Assembly: GCF_023555415.1 (NCBI RefSeq) | Contig: NZ_JAKRYL010000019.1 | Location: forward strand, 1 to 64,000 | Reading direction: 5' to 3' | From: Halalkalibacter alkaliphilus | Lineage (GTDB): Bacteria > Bacillota > Bacilli > Bacillales > Bacillaceae_D | Length of the DNA: 64,000 bases | In this document: positions 1 through 8,671 of the stretch, piece after piece | Layout of the letters: each line of letters opens with the position of its first letter | Numbering within the stretch: the first letter of the stretch is position 1 | Made by a program: the position numbers and the translations under genes | The notes under the pieces: model-generated | Told to the model about the DNA's origin: nothing | Seen by the model: only the letters and a program-made list of their open reading frames with translations | The model's database searches: none

Positions 1-58
1 TCTTTTGCGCCGATGGTAGTTGGGGGCTTCCCCCTGTGAGAGTAGGACGTTGCCAGGC
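1..58 (+). rRNA. rrf: 5S ribosomal RNA, 3' end (partial)
   Basis: The first 58 bases match the 3' half of a Bacillus-type 5S rRNA, including GCGCCGATGGTAGT, a GGGGG/CCCCC stem and GTGAGAGTAGGACG, and end at the closing stem GCCAGGC. The 5' half lies outside the window, so an rRNA operon ends here. A rho-independent terminator follows at once. Confidence 0.95.
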
Positions 59-63
59 ATTCC

Positions 64-93
64 AAAAGCATTCCGTAATGGAATGCTTTTTTT
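64..93 (+). terminator. rRNA operon terminator
   Basis: Inverted repeat AAAAGCATTCC / GGAATGCTTTT with a short loop and a run of T residues, five bases after the 5S end. Confidence 0.9.
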
Positions 94-191
94 CTGCTGT
101 ATATAAAAAGCAGAGGAACAGGTGTCCCAGTTTCTGTTTGAACATATGACATTGGGACAAGGATGGACTGTATCACATGATCAAAATAAAC

Positions 192-221
192 TTGTAATCT
201 GAGGTTTTTTTGGATTATAAT
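192..221 (+). promoter_or_regulatory. Likely sigma-A promoter of the S-box operon
   Basis: TTGTAA (192-197) and a perfect TATAAT (216-221) are 18 bases apart and end about 15 bases before the riboswitch. Assigned by eye; the -10 is good and the -35 is four of six. Confidence 0.6.
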
Positions 222-235
222 GGTACTAATTTAAT

Positions 236-395
236 AGTTATTAAGAGTGGTCGAGAGAACTGGTTCAAAGACGCCACAGCAACCTGCTAGATCTAGATAG
301 TAAGGTGCTACTACCAGCAAAGCTATTTACTTTGGATGATAAAAACGGATGTGAGGCTCCTTTTTGTAATCTACTGCAAGAAGGAGTTTTTTTCT
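236..395 (+). ncRNA. SAM-I (S-box) riboswitch with terminator
   Basis: The leader carries the S-box core: TTAnnAAGAG at the start, GAGAACTGG, GACGCCACAGCAACC and AAGGTGCTACTACCAGCA, closed by a P1 strand GATGATAA. About 20 bases on, CTCCTTTTTG (357-366) pairs with CAAGAAGGAG (378-387) followed by seven T residues, the expected SAM-stabilised terminator. By established S-box behaviour, high S-adenosylmethionine should switch off the downstream genes. The downstream genes are not recognised methionine or cysteine genes, which is unusual. Confidence 0.88.
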
Positions 396-416
396 GATCA
401 AAAGGAGGCTGTTAAA

Positions 417-620
417 ATGGAATACTTTATTGTTGAAAACGGTAAGGTAAAGGAATTAACCAAAGAAGAGTTTGAGAAACTTGAAGGTACACCTATGGAT
501 GAACATATTAAAAACATGACTGTAGAAGAATTAGAAGCATTTAAAAAGGACCGTCATGAAAAGTTTATTAAACCGTTGATGAACCACAATATCGCGGAAA
601 TAAAAAAAGAAAATATGTAA
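417..620 (+). CDS. 67-aa hypothetical protein under S-box control
   Basis: The start chosen is the ATG at 417, preceded by AAAGGAGG at 401-408; a longer reading from 336 would run through the riboswitch terminator and is rejected. The product is small, soluble and charged (MEYFIVENGKVKELTKEEF at the start), with no signal peptide or membrane segment. I do not recognise the family. It is the first gene after the riboswitch and lies 18 bases before the 500-aa HEPN-like gene, so the two are probably co-transcribed. An expression or function link to methionine/SAM status is inferred only from the riboswitch. Confidence 0.7.
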   Translation: MEYFIVENGKVKELTKEEFEKLEGTPMDEHIKNMTVEELEAFKKDRHEKFIKPLMNHNIAEIKKENM

Positions 621-638
621 AGGGAGGTGTTCTGTTAA

Positions 639-2141
639 ATGGGAGTTCCATTATCAAATTATACAGTTCTTAAATACTTAGCAGATGGTACGGAAAAGCA
701 GAATGCCAATAGAAAAAGTATTGAGATGGAATTAGCATTAGATGCGTTAAGAAACTATAGTGTTTTTGCATTTATCATTCATGACCCTACCGTGCATAAA
801 GATTTTCACGAGCTATTTGAAAGACAATTCAAAAGCCTGCATAACAGTTCAGGTGAGCACTTGGTCTTCTTTGGTTTGGTGGATTCCCCAAGTAATTATC
901 GTTTAGTTGGGAGAAAGCCATATTATCAGGATGTAAGGGATATGGTGGACCTTTATGAAAATGAGAAACAAGATGAACTCGATCCAAGTTACACGGCATT
1001 CGCTATTGCAAATAGTTTAAATATTCAACCGGAAATGCTACCTGCCATAGTGGTAACCCAAGATACTCGATTACAAACCTACCGTTGGTATAAAACCTGC
1101 CCGGATAAGATAGAAACACAAATGAGCAGATTAACGGGGATCTCCTATGAAATGAACTATTATAAAGAAAATGAACAATTGCCTTTAGAGGAAAAACAAA
1201 ACATTCTTTATCAATTGTTAGATGAGCAAGATATAGACCTATGTAAGGGAATGGGAACGACAAAGCTAAATAAAACTATGGCTAGGACCTTATCAGATTT
1301 GTTGAGTTTTCTTATTGATCAAGAAAAATATTCAAGTGATAATCAACACATCCAGAAAATGGCTCGCAAGCAACAAGAATTAGCTATTAGAAATATTGAA
1401 TTGAGTTTAACCCACTTAAAATCAACTTTAAATGATGTGGACATTGATGACATAGAGGAACACACTCTCTATCCATACATTGAAAAATTAAATATTCAAC
1501 TTGCAACCTACTTATCTATCTTAAAGAGAAAACAAACATATAAAGAACCAGAGCAAATTCCGGTTAACCCAAAATGGTTGGATACTAACTCTATGCATCT
1601 TCTTCAAACGGGTATAGATGTAAAAGGCTTTCTCCAGAGCAGAGAAGATACAAACGATTATTCAGCTAGTGCCATTTGCTTTGCAAAAATGTTTGAACAG
1701 GAAATTAATTATTCATTTGTACACTGGGTACGTAAACAGTATTCCATAGACCTTCCTGATTACTATAATAAATTTCAACCTGGCGTGGTTGCTGAAGTGA
1801 AACCTAACTTTCAATCAGGTAACCAAGGTTATCCAGTAAATTTTAATAATGGAAATAGAAGAACAGGTAAATGGATACCTCCAGAGTTAGGGAAATCAAA
1901 AACGATTGCAAGATATAATTTATCAATGGAACAATGGGAGTCGATTGGAATCAATAATTCAAGTGATTTTCTATCTTATTGGGATAAGATCCATCACGTT
2001 CGCAACAGAGCTGCCCATACTGAAAAGGTTACATTAGCAGAAGCGAATGAGATACAAGAAGCTATCTATAGATTATCCCAAAATAATACATTAGAGCGAC
2101 TTTCAATCTTAAAAAAATCATACCAATCTATTTTGGCTTAA
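639..2141 (+). CDS. 500-aa hypothetical protein with C-terminal HEPN-like motif
   Basis: Start ATG has AGGGAGG upstream (621-627), 11 bases away. The N-terminal 200 residues look like an alpha/beta domain (FAFIIHDPTVHKDFHELF; AIVVTQDTRLQTYRWYKTC), the middle is helical, and near residues 452-460 there is HHVRNRAAH, an R-x4-H pattern of HEPN domains. Some HEPN proteins are ribonucleases in toxin or defence systems, while others are only interaction modules. No membrane segment is seen. It follows the S-box and the 67-aa gene, and the next gene begins 17 bases after its stop. The HEPN assignment rests on one motif and the exact function is unknown. Confidence 0.75.
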   Translation: MGVPLSNYTVLKYLADGTEKQNANRKSIEMELALDALRNYSVFAFIIHDPTVHKDFHELFERQFKSLHNSSGEHLVFFGLVDSPSNYRLVGRKPYYQDVRDMVDLYENEKQDELDPSYTAFAIANSLNIQPEMLPAIVVTQDTRLQTYRWYKTCPDKIETQMSRLTGISYEMNYYKENEQLPLEEKQNILYQLLDEQDIDLCKGMGTTKLNKTMARTLSDLLSFLIDQEKYSSDNQHIQKMARKQQELAIRNIELSLTHLKSTLNDVDIDDIEEHTLYPYIEKLNIQLATYLSILKRKQTYKEPEQIPVNPKWLDTNSMHLLQTGIDVKGFLQSREDTNDYSASAICFAKMFEQEINYSFVHWVRKQYSIDLPDYYNKFQPGVVAEVKPNFQSGNQGYPVNFNNGNRRTGKWIPPELGKSKTIARYNLSMEQWESIGINNSSDFLSYWDKIHHVRNRAAHTEKVTLAEANEIQEAIYRLSQNNTLERLSILKKSYQSILA

Positions 2142-2158
2142 CTAGAGAAGGTGAATAT

Positions 2159-2920
2159 ATGAACCCTATTGATCAGTCAGAGATAGCAGAGGCTCTTTTT
2201 AAAAGAGGATTCTTAGTGAAAGCCGTGACAGATGGATTTATTTTAAGAGAAGAGGCGCATCGGGGAGATCGGGAAGATTTAACCAAGATACTTAATGAAT
2301 TAACTATTAAACATGTATGGAAAAGTGAAACCTTGTTCATTAACGAGGAACTAGATGAAACACAGTACAAGAAGATTCTTCATTACCCTGCTTCTAATCA
2401 TGAAACGAGTACGCCTATGTGGGTGGGGACGTGGAAGAATTTCACCCGTCGAAAGTATGGACCTAAAACAAGAACAATCGTCTTAGAATCTGGAGTTGCA
2501 ATTTTGGTAAAAGCTTTAAGTACTGTTGGTATTAGCACCGTAAGTTGTTGTGATGGCCATGGAAATAGGAAGCCTGTCATTGATTTTGCTAGCTATCATA
2601 ATGCAATATGGTTTAAATACATTCAAGATAAGTATTTAAGTGATGTGCAATTACATTACGATTGGATCGTTGAACTCAATCATATTAATTTAGCCCGATT
2701 AACGGTTAGTGGAGACAAGTTTATTATTTCTTTATTGCAAGAAGATAGTTCAAAAATGGCAAAGATTCTACTAGATGTTAATGAAGAAATTTGTGCATTA
2801 AAGCTAAGGCTTTTTGATAAGGATAAAAAGCCGACAAACAGACTTTTAAAGGAGAAAGATTTTTATACTACGAAAAAAATAATGGATGAGATAATTAAAA
2901 AGCAATATGATTCTTTTTAA
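2159..2920 (+). CDS. Hypothetical protein, paralogue of the 4007-4804 gene
   Basis: The 253-aa soluble protein begins 17 bases after the HEPN-like gene behind GAAGGTG. Its core (residues about 85-170) reads WKNFTRRKYG ... VGISTVSCCDGHG ... AIWFKYIQDKYLSD. The gene at 4007 has the same order of blocks (WRSFVQRRYG, LSGITALAGCNGHH, AWFEVIQEKYLGD), so the two are diverged paralogues. The Cys-Asp-Gly-His block and its Cys-Asn-Gly-His counterpart could bind metal or substrate, but this is speculative. I do not recognise the family. No transport, membrane or nucleotide-binding motif is visible. Confidence 0.75.
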   Translation: MNPIDQSEIAEALFKRGFLVKAVTDGFILREEAHRGDREDLTKILNELTIKHVWKSETLFINEELDETQYKKILHYPASNHETSTPMWVGTWKNFTRRKYGPKTRTIVLESGVAILVKALSTVGISTVSCCDGHGNRKPVIDFASYHNAIWFKYIQDKYLSDVQLHYDWIVELNHINLARLTVSGDKFIISLLQEDSSKMAKILLDVNEEICALKLRLFDKDKKPTNRLLKEKDFYTTKKIMDEIIKKQYDSF

Positions 2921-2976
2921 AGATCCTTCTCTGAGTTTTCTAGAGATCAAAATAACAACAGGTGAGGAGACCATAC

Positions 2977-3936
2977 ATGTTTAAACAATTAACCCTAGAC
3001 GAACTCCTAGACCTAGAAGACGACTGGCTCAACCGTGATGGCCTAGGCGAGGGAGATGAGCGTCAGGCTTGGATAGAAGAAGGAATCGATCTATACAAAA
3101 AATTTCTTCGGACGAACCGGAATGAATCTAGATATTCGATTATGCTAGCGGACCTTTATCTTGAGTGGGGAAGAGACGAAAAAATTCGTCACGGAAATGA
3201 ACGGAGGGCCTACGACATTTTAAGGAAGGCTGCTCTACATTCACCAAAAAAGCCGGATCCTTATTATCATTTATCCTTTATCTTAGCTAATCAAGATAGA
3301 AAGTGGGAAGCTGCTCTGTTTTACGGAAAGGAAGCATTGGAAAAAGGGATTGCTGGCAGTAAGAAGATTAAGCTGCTCTGTAATCTTGCTCTTGGGTATG
3401 CAAGGCTAGACTTCAATCAACAGTCAGAAGAATACATGAAAGAAACAAAACATCTTGATCAAGCTGGAGAGCACGAGTGGTTCATTGAGCTGTATGAGGA
3501 CAAGATAAGGGAAAACATGAGAGAGCCCATTCTATTAAAAGAAGCGGAGAGCAAAAGAAGACCTGTTTCTAAGCGCGACTCCGAGAAATTAAAAGATGAT
3601 GCGATGGCAGGGAACTGTGTTGTTGTTGATTTAGCTGGTGATGTGAAGTACTTTTACGGCTTCCAAGATACAGTGAGACTGGAACGAAGAGAAGCGGAAG
3701 TCCTTGGATTTCTAATGGATCACAACGCGCAAGTTTGTTCGAAAGCGAAAATTGAAAATGGTGTCTGGCTTGACCAAGAAGTAGCGGCTTCCACGATAAA
3801 AAAATACATCACTAATATTAGAAAAAAGCTTTCCAAAGCGATGAATCGGGAGGATATTAAAGAGCAAGTATTAATAACCACCGATGATGGGTACATGTGG
3901 AAAGCAGATATCGCTTCATTCGTTCTTCGAAGATAA
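2977..3936 (+). CDS. TPR protein with C-terminal winged-helix DNA-binding domain
   Basis: ATG at 2977 follows GGTGAGG (2961-2967), giving 319 aa. Residues about 40-150 are helical repeats of TPR type (RAYDILRKAALHSPKKPDPY; AALFYGKEALEKG). Residues about 215-315 look like an OmpR/PhoB-type winged helix: VRLERREAEVLGFLMDHNAQ, then STIKKYITNIRKKL, then TTDDGYMWK for the wing. SARP-like regulators carry the same two modules in the opposite order. It is flanked by two paralogous genes, so it probably regulates them or acts with them. A strong terminator follows its stop directly. Confidence 0.75.
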   Translation: MFKQLTLDELLDLEDDWLNRDGLGEGDERQAWIEEGIDLYKKFLRTNRNESRYSIMLADLYLEWGRDEKIRHGNERRAYDILRKAALHSPKKPDPYYHLSFILANQDRKWEAALFYGKEALEKGIAGSKKIKLLCNLALGYARLDFNQQSEEYMKETKHLDQAGEHEWFIELYEDKIRENMREPILLKEAESKRRPVSKRDSEKLKDDAMAGNCVVVDLAGDVKYFYGFQDTVRLERREAEVLGFLMDHNAQVCSKAKIENGVWLDQEVAASTIKKYITNIRKKLSKAMNREDIKEQVLITTDDGYMWKADIASFVLRR

Positions 3937-3968
3937 GACCGGTTACGAGTTCGTAACCGGTCTTTTTG
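3937..3968 (+). terminator. Terminator after TPR/winged-helix gene
   Basis: Perfect 12-bp stem GACCGGTTACGA / TCGTAACCGGTC followed by TTTTT, starting at the base after the stop codon. Confidence 0.9.
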
Positions 3969-4006
3969 TATACTTTAGGTACAAAGAAAACAGGAGGCTG
4001 ATTGAT

Positions 4007-4804
4007 ATGAATCTAATGAACCTAGAGATGATGAATGGAACAGAGCGTGTAGCAGAGGCACTACAAACGAGAGGGCTATTTGTAAAAGGAAAGGGTGACT
4101 TGATTGTTCTGACTACTGAAAATACAAAAGAGGACATAGAAGGAGTTCGTCATTTGTTAGAACAAGTGGGAATCCCGACATTCTGGTCTGATTATCAGAC
4201 ATTTCAAGTGCTTGTAAACCGAATTCCGGTTGCCTTGATGAAGCGGATCATGAATACGAGGGGCAGAGAGTTCCCAGTATCTATGGAGGGTTACCACTAT
4301 AAATGGAGATCGTTTGTGCAAAGGAGATACGGGATAAAGGTGAATGCTCTTGAGATTGATGCGAATGTGGCTATGTTCGTAAAGACATTGAACCTTTCTG
4401 GGATCACCGCTCTTGCTGGCTGTAACGGTCATCATCGCTATCAACCTAATGTGCAGCTGTCGGGTGAGTTTCAAGGGGCTTGGTTTGAAGTGATTCAAGA
4501 GAAATATCTAGGTGATTGTTCACTGCATCACCAATGGAAGGTGCATTACGGAAATCAATCTGGATCTTGCATTGTCGCAGATAAAAAAGAACATGAGCGT
4601 TGGAATATGAATCATGTGTATCAGGATACCATGCAGATGGCCAGCCTACTGCAGCAACATGCTGAAGAAATACGAGTTCTGAAACAAAATACTTTTAAAA
4701 GGAAAGGTGAGATGAAGGACCATGCTGAAAGATTAGCCGGAGAAAAATCGTATAAAGAACTTGTCAATTGGATGAAGGGGGAAATAGCTAAAGCCACTAT
4801 TTAA
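4007..4804 (+). CDS. Hypothetical protein, paralogue of the 2159-2920 gene
   Basis: ATG at 4007 with CAGGAGG eight bases upstream gives 265 aa; an upstream in-frame reading crosses the terminator at 3937 and is rejected. It shares ordered blocks with the 253-aa protein at 2159: ERVAEALQTRGLFVKG against SEIAEALFKRGFLVKA, WRSFVQRRYG, GCNGHHRYQP and AWFEVIQEKYLGD. The first shows CDGHG where this one has CNGHH. The duplicated genes sit either side of a DNA-binding protein. The function is unknown; both look soluble and intracellular. Confidence 0.75.
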   Translation: MNLMNLEMMNGTERVAEALQTRGLFVKGKGDLIVLTTENTKEDIEGVRHLLEQVGIPTFWSDYQTFQVLVNRIPVALMKRIMNTRGREFPVSMEGYHYKWRSFVQRRYGIKVNALEIDANVAMFVKTLNLSGITALAGCNGHHRYQPNVQLSGEFQGAWFEVIQEKYLGDCSLHHQWKVHYGNQSGSCIVADKKEHERWNMNHVYQDTMQMASLLQQHAEEIRVLKQNTFKRKGEMKDHAERLAGEKSYKELVNWMKGEIAKATI

Positions 4805-4838
4805 TAAAAGTAGAATAAGGAAATTAGGAGGAGATCAT

Positions 4839-5372
4839 ATGGGCACTTTTACTGCACAAATGTTAATAGGGCAAGGGCATACGTATGATGGAGGAATTAT
4901 TAATGTGAATCATACACTTTATTTATCTGAAAACAGCATTCCTTTATTGTCATTGCATCATTTCTCAGCTAGTGAAAGAAACACTAGCCAGCAGGAGGAG
5001 CGAATCATTTGGATTCCGACATTAGAGGGGATGCTTGAAGATGCGCTTTTGATGGTCGGGCTTTATGTGTTAAAAGATGAACAGCTATTGGAACTGGCAA
5101 ATCGCTACTTTAATAAGCCAAAGGGCAGAAAAGCCATAAGCCTCTATGATGATGTTAAGGCAGTAGATCTGCAAGAAATCTACGAGTGTTGCCGGACTAT
5201 TGATCATGGTCAAAAAATCATTTTGTCCGTCTTTGAAGGATCAACGATTTTAAATCAATTAGATGTACTTGAACGATATCCTTTTGATGTGGAAGTGTGT
5301 GTAACAACGTTTAGAAGAGAGCTTAATGCGTGGAGTGGCAGGAAAGAGGTAAAGGGGAAGTTGAATGTGTAA
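4839..5372 (+). CDS. 177-aa hypothetical protein
   Basis: ATG preceded by TTAGGAGGAG at a good distance. The product starts MGTFTAQMLIGQGHTYDGGI and continues with a beta-rich N-terminus (HTLYLSENSIPLLSLHHF) and a helical middle (MLEDALLMVGLYVLKDEQL). No signal peptide or membrane segment is evident and I do not recognise the family. It lies 34 bases after the preceding hypothetical gene and is probably the last member of that operon. Confidence 0.7.
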   Translation: MGTFTAQMLIGQGHTYDGGIINVNHTLYLSENSIPLLSLHHFSASERNTSQQEERIIWIPTLEGMLEDALLMVGLYVLKDEQLLELANRYFNKPKGRKAISLYDDVKAVDLQEIYECCRTIDHGQKIILSVFEGSTILNQLDVLERYPFDVEVCVTTFRRELNAWSGRKEVKGKLNV

Positions 5373-5424
5373 CGTGCAGATTTTAGAAAGAAGAGCGACG
5401 TAAAAAGTTCGTTCTTCTTTCTTG

Positions 5425-5520
5425 CTACTCCTTAAACTCATAATAAGTCTTTTCATCAACCGGATAGCTAGCCTCTATTTTATAAATTAATGGATTGTGC
5501 GAGATTTTCAAAGAATCACT
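5425..5520 (-). pseudogene. C-terminal relic of a paralogue of the 16577-17035 membrane protein
   Basis: Read on the minus strand, this stretch encodes VPYSDSLKISHNPLIYKI then EASYPVDEKTYYEFKE and a stop. The intact gene at 16577 ends SYPLDYKATYPFDEYTYYEFEE. The match at the final 15 residues is too close to be chance, but no open frame remains upstream. It is therefore the tail of a lost copy. Confidence 0.65.
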
Positions 5521-5707
5521 ATAGGGAACTTCAGCTAAAGAGTGGAAGGAGAAGGAAAGAATAATAATAAATTTACAGTCCCTCAGTGTTAACCAAAAAA
5601 TAAAGGCTGATATTTTTAATACGGGGGGGATGAATTCTATAGACTAACTGAAATAGCAACTGTAAACTAAAGGAAATACGGTTCATTTATATAGTGGGGG
5701 TGCTAAG
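5521..5707. other. Leader region of the 577-aa gene
   Basis: No gene is supported here. The last 20 bases carry GTGGGGGTG, which serves as ribosome binding site for the GTG start at 5708. Confidence 0.4.
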
Positions 5708-7441
5708 GTGATAGAAAAAACTCTTATAAAAAATGAGATAATGGAAGTCCTAAACAGAGAAGTGAATCGAATCGTTGAATTAAATGTTGCTACAATACAA
5801 GAGGAACGAAACGTATTAGAGCGTGAGAACATCACGTTAAGAAAACAGTTAATGATAGAAAAGCAGAATGAAAAAAGCAGTGAATGGAAATCAAAGGATA
5901 AAGATATCGAATTTCAGCTATTGTTAAAATATCTATTAAAAAGTAACGACTTTGCCAACTTATACAACTTTTTATTAGAGCAGAAATCCTTATTCCCAGA
6001 AAAGTGGGTTCTAAAACAAACAAGCCTGTTTGTTTCGCAAATTGACTCTCAAAACTATAACATGTCAGCATATCTAATACGCAGTTTAGCGGACTTATTA
6101 ACAGTAGAAGATTTCGAAAACATGGATAAATGGTTCCACTCCCTGCATAATGAGCTTAGTAAAGTCCTTTTACCTGTTCAATCTATTGAATCAGTTGATT
6201 ATGATAACAATTATTCTGCGGTATTTCTATTATTGCCTAAGTTTGTCACTACTCCTTATTGCGACCAAGTAAAGGACTTTTTACAAGAAAATTCCAGGGT
6301 TCTAATGGACACAATTTTCCTTCTGAACTCACCTCAAGTCATAACAGATTTTATACGGTGTTACTTTATTTATAAATTGGAGGAATGTTTACATGTAATC
6401 TATGAGCAATTACTAGTCGAGCTGCCATTTCTCGAAGCAGATTTGAAAGCGGAGCATGTTATACACTTGCTATGGATTTCTTTTTCTATAAACCGTTACA
6501 ATGAATTGTTAACGGTCTTAAATGAAGCTGAAATTGCCCTGCCGCAAACCCAGCCCGAAATCCGAATCTATCACACGCTGCAACAGGTGGAAAAAGAAAT
6601 CGGTAAATACAAAAACGGCAAAAAACAAATTGAAAAATTACAAAAGCAAATAACCTTATTTACTAAGGCAGAACAAGACCTTCATTTTGATCATCTTAAA
6701 GAAGAGATTGCCAAACTAACGATAAAGTATAAGAAAGATCAAGCCATTAAGCATAAAGAAAGACAAACAGAACCGAAGATCCTTAAAGCTGAAGACATAA
6801 AGATTATGAAAATATCCAAATTGCCTAACAAACAAAAAAGTCATCCTTTGTTTGATCCGCCTTTAAGAAAAAGAGACGTACTGCTGGCTGTTTTTAATAA
6901 TCAAACCACAAATCAAATTGATCATTATACGAAGATCTCAGCAGATTATTCAGATCAATTTTCCGAATATTACATCAATAAAGCTCAGATAAATTCCTTG
7001 AAGCAGAAAGAAAAGGGGAAATGGATTGAAGTTATTTATAAAAACAAACACAACAAGCAGATCAAAAAAGAAAGGATGCATTTACTAAAAGAACCGGCTG
7101 TCCCAAAAACAACCACTTATCCTGAAACTCATTCTAGCCAACAAAATAACCAGTCAAATGAAGTGGATTTAAACACAAGAAGTGAATTAAGGAAGCTCGG
7201 TTATCAAATAACAGGAGTAAGTCGAATAAAAAGATGGGAAATCCTTTCACAGAAAGCGGTGCCTAGACTTGGATTAAGAAAAGTCGTCTATACGATTGCC
7301 TACCTTGTCCGCGGAAGAAAAGCGATGAAAAATGGAGCAATTAAAAACAGATATTCAATTACTGAATGGGAAAAGGATCTAGCGTTATTAAAGAAACATT
7401 TTTATAAAAATGACTTTCCTTGGCCAAAGACAACGGTTTGA
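5708..7441 (+). CDS. 577-aa hypothetical protein with N-terminal coiled coil
   Basis: A GTG start behind GTGGGGG gives 577 aa. Residues 1-60 form a probable coiled coil (EVNRIVELNVATIQEERNVL). The middle 250 residues are helical, then comes a Lys-rich linker (about 310-380), a basic region and a conserved-looking end (SRIKRWEILSQKAVPRLGL; ITEWEKDLALLKKHFY; FPWP). The end, with its Arg/Lys/Trp pattern, may bind nucleic acid. I do not recognise a named family. It is followed by a relic of a type I restriction-type N-terminal domain and a nuclease gene, so it may belong to a decayed defence locus. Confidence 0.7.
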   Translation: MIEKTLIKNEIMEVLNREVNRIVELNVATIQEERNVLERENITLRKQLMIEKQNEKSSEWKSKDKDIEFQLLLKYLLKSNDFANLYNFLLEQKSLFPEKWVLKQTSLFVSQIDSQNYNMSAYLIRSLADLLTVEDFENMDKWFHSLHNELSKVLLPVQSIESVDYDNNYSAVFLLLPKFVTTPYCDQVKDFLQENSRVLMDTIFLLNSPQVITDFIRCYFIYKLEECLHVIYEQLLVELPFLEADLKAEHVIHLLWISFSINRYNELLTVLNEAEIALPQTQPEIRIYHTLQQVEKEIGKYKNGKKQIEKLQKQITLFTKAEQDLHFDHLKEEIAKLTIKYKKDQAIKHKERQTEPKILKAEDIKIMKISKLPNKQKSHPLFDPPLRKRDVLLAVFNNQTTNQIDHYTKISADYSDQFSEYYINKAQINSLKQKEKGKWIEVIYKNKHNKQIKKERMHLLKEPAVPKTTTYPETHSSQQNNQSNEVDLNTRSELRKLGYQITGVSRIKRWEILSQKAVPRLGLRKVVYTIAYLVRGRKAMKNGAIKNRYSITEWEKDLALLKKHFYKNDFPWPKTTV

Positions 7442-7457
7442 GGATAGGAAGTTTACT

Positions 7458-7646
7458 TTGAAAAAGGTAAACCAAGTAAAAGAATACAATAAAGTACTTG
7501 GTGCAAATACTATTATGGTAACAAATGGGGATAAGTTAGAGATCTACAAGTGGAATAATCAAACACTTATATAAACTGAATTAAATAAAATTCCGAACTA
7601 TTATGACCTAGTTAAACAAGCGAAACTTATGCCTGTAGATTACTAA
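7458..7646 (+). pseudogene. Relic of HsdR N-terminal-like (HSDR_N_2) gene
   Basis: A 62-codon frame broken by one internal TAA reads VKEYNKVLGANTIMVTNGDK, LEIYKWNNQTL, stop, then IPNYYDLVKQAKL. The pattern 'YN..LGA..IMVTNG....IYK......IP.Y..L' is that of the N-terminal nuclease domain of type I restriction R subunits and related stand-alone proteins. Both ends are missing. It overlaps the start region of the next gene. Confidence 0.5.
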
Positions 7647-7690
7647 TGTGCGGCAGCAGATCAACACGGACGTTTGGGGAGGCAATTAAT

Positions 7691-8671
7691 TTGTATCATT
7701 TATCAAATGATAAACCAGTAAAAATCAATGCAACGACCTTTGCAGAGATGAACTTTAAAGAAAATGATATTGAAGAATTACTAAGGAAAAATATCGATAT
7801 GATATGTGATGAAGAAGAATCAATGCTCATTGTCGGCAAACAAGTAAGAAACTCAAAGCAAGGAATCAGTGATCTGACTGCGGTTGATAACAAGGGGAAT
7901 ATTGTATTAATTGAAATTAAGAGAGATCGTAAAGATATCGAAGGACGCAAAGAGGCCTTTGAATTTCAAGCTATCCGCTACGCTGCAAGTTATGCGACCA
8001 TTGAAGACCCAGATGACCTCGTGAATAAAATATATGCTCCCTATATTGAAAAATATCGGACTGAATTTGAAAGTGGCCCTTTAACAAGTTCTGAACTTGG
8101 AACACGGAAATTAACCGAATTCTTAAGAGAAAATGGAGCTGAAAACAGTTTTAATAAAAACCAGAAAATCATCCTGACAGCTTCTGACTTTGATGAACAA
8201 ACGTTATCAGCGGTTGCTTGGTTAAATAGTAATAACGTAGATATAAGCTGTTTTAAAATGATTCCTTACAAAATAAATGAAGAAGTTTATATCAGTATTG
8301 AAAAGCTCTTACCTTTAAATACATATAAAGATTATTATGTAAATTTCCTAGATAGCCCAGTAAAAAGTGTAAAACAGAAAAAGGGAATTACTCGCCGGAC
8401 ACTTCCGAAAATAGACGAAATGCTCGAATGGGGAGTTGTGAGTGCTGGCGACATCATCACTGCAAAAGGACGCGATGATGAGGGGAGGTTACTTAGCAAC
8501 GGAAATGTAGAGGTGAACGGAGAAGAGCTGACCATGCAAAAGTGGCTGAAAGACCTATTTGGCTGGTCGAGTATTCAAACATACGTATTTGCTATTCATA
8601 AAGAAAGTGGAAAAACTCTGTCGCAAATAAGAGAAGAATATTTGGAGAAAGAGCAGGAAGAGAGTATTTGA
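7691..8671 (+). CDS. PD-(D/E)XK nuclease-like protein with C-terminal RAMA-like domain
   Basis: A TTG at 7691 is preferred as start because GGGGAGG lies eight bases upstream; an ATG at 7646 lacks a site. The product is 326 aa. Residues about 55-80 read GISDLTAVDNKGNIVLIEIK, the D...ExK nuclease core seen in NucS/DUF91-like enzymes. Residues about 250-310 (MLEWGVVSAGDIITAK, then EVNGEELTMQKWLKDLFGW) resemble the RAMA domain found next to DNA methylases and nucleases. The role is probably DNA cleavage or repair-type processing, possibly of modified DNA. No partner methylase is adjacent. Confidence 0.75.
   Translation: MYHLSNDKPVKINATTFAEMNFKENDIEELLRKNIDMICDEEESMLIVGKQVRNSKQGISDLTAVDNKGNIVLIEIKRDRKDIEGRKEAFEFQAIRYAASYATIEDPDDLVNKIYAPYIEKYRTEFESGPLTSSELGTRKLTEFLRENGAENSFNKNQKIILTASDFDEQTLSAVAWLNSNNVDISCFKMIPYKINEEVYISIEKLLPLNTYKDYYVNFLDSPVKSVKQKKGITRRTLPKIDEMLEWGVVSAGDIITAKGRDDEGRLLSNGNVEVNGEELTMQKWLKDLFGWSSIQTYVFAIHKESGKTLSQIREEYLEKEQEESI

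Noticed and set aside
336-416. Longer start for the 67-aa protein at 336
   Set aside because: It would translate through the riboswitch terminator; the ATG at 417 has the AAAGGAGG site.
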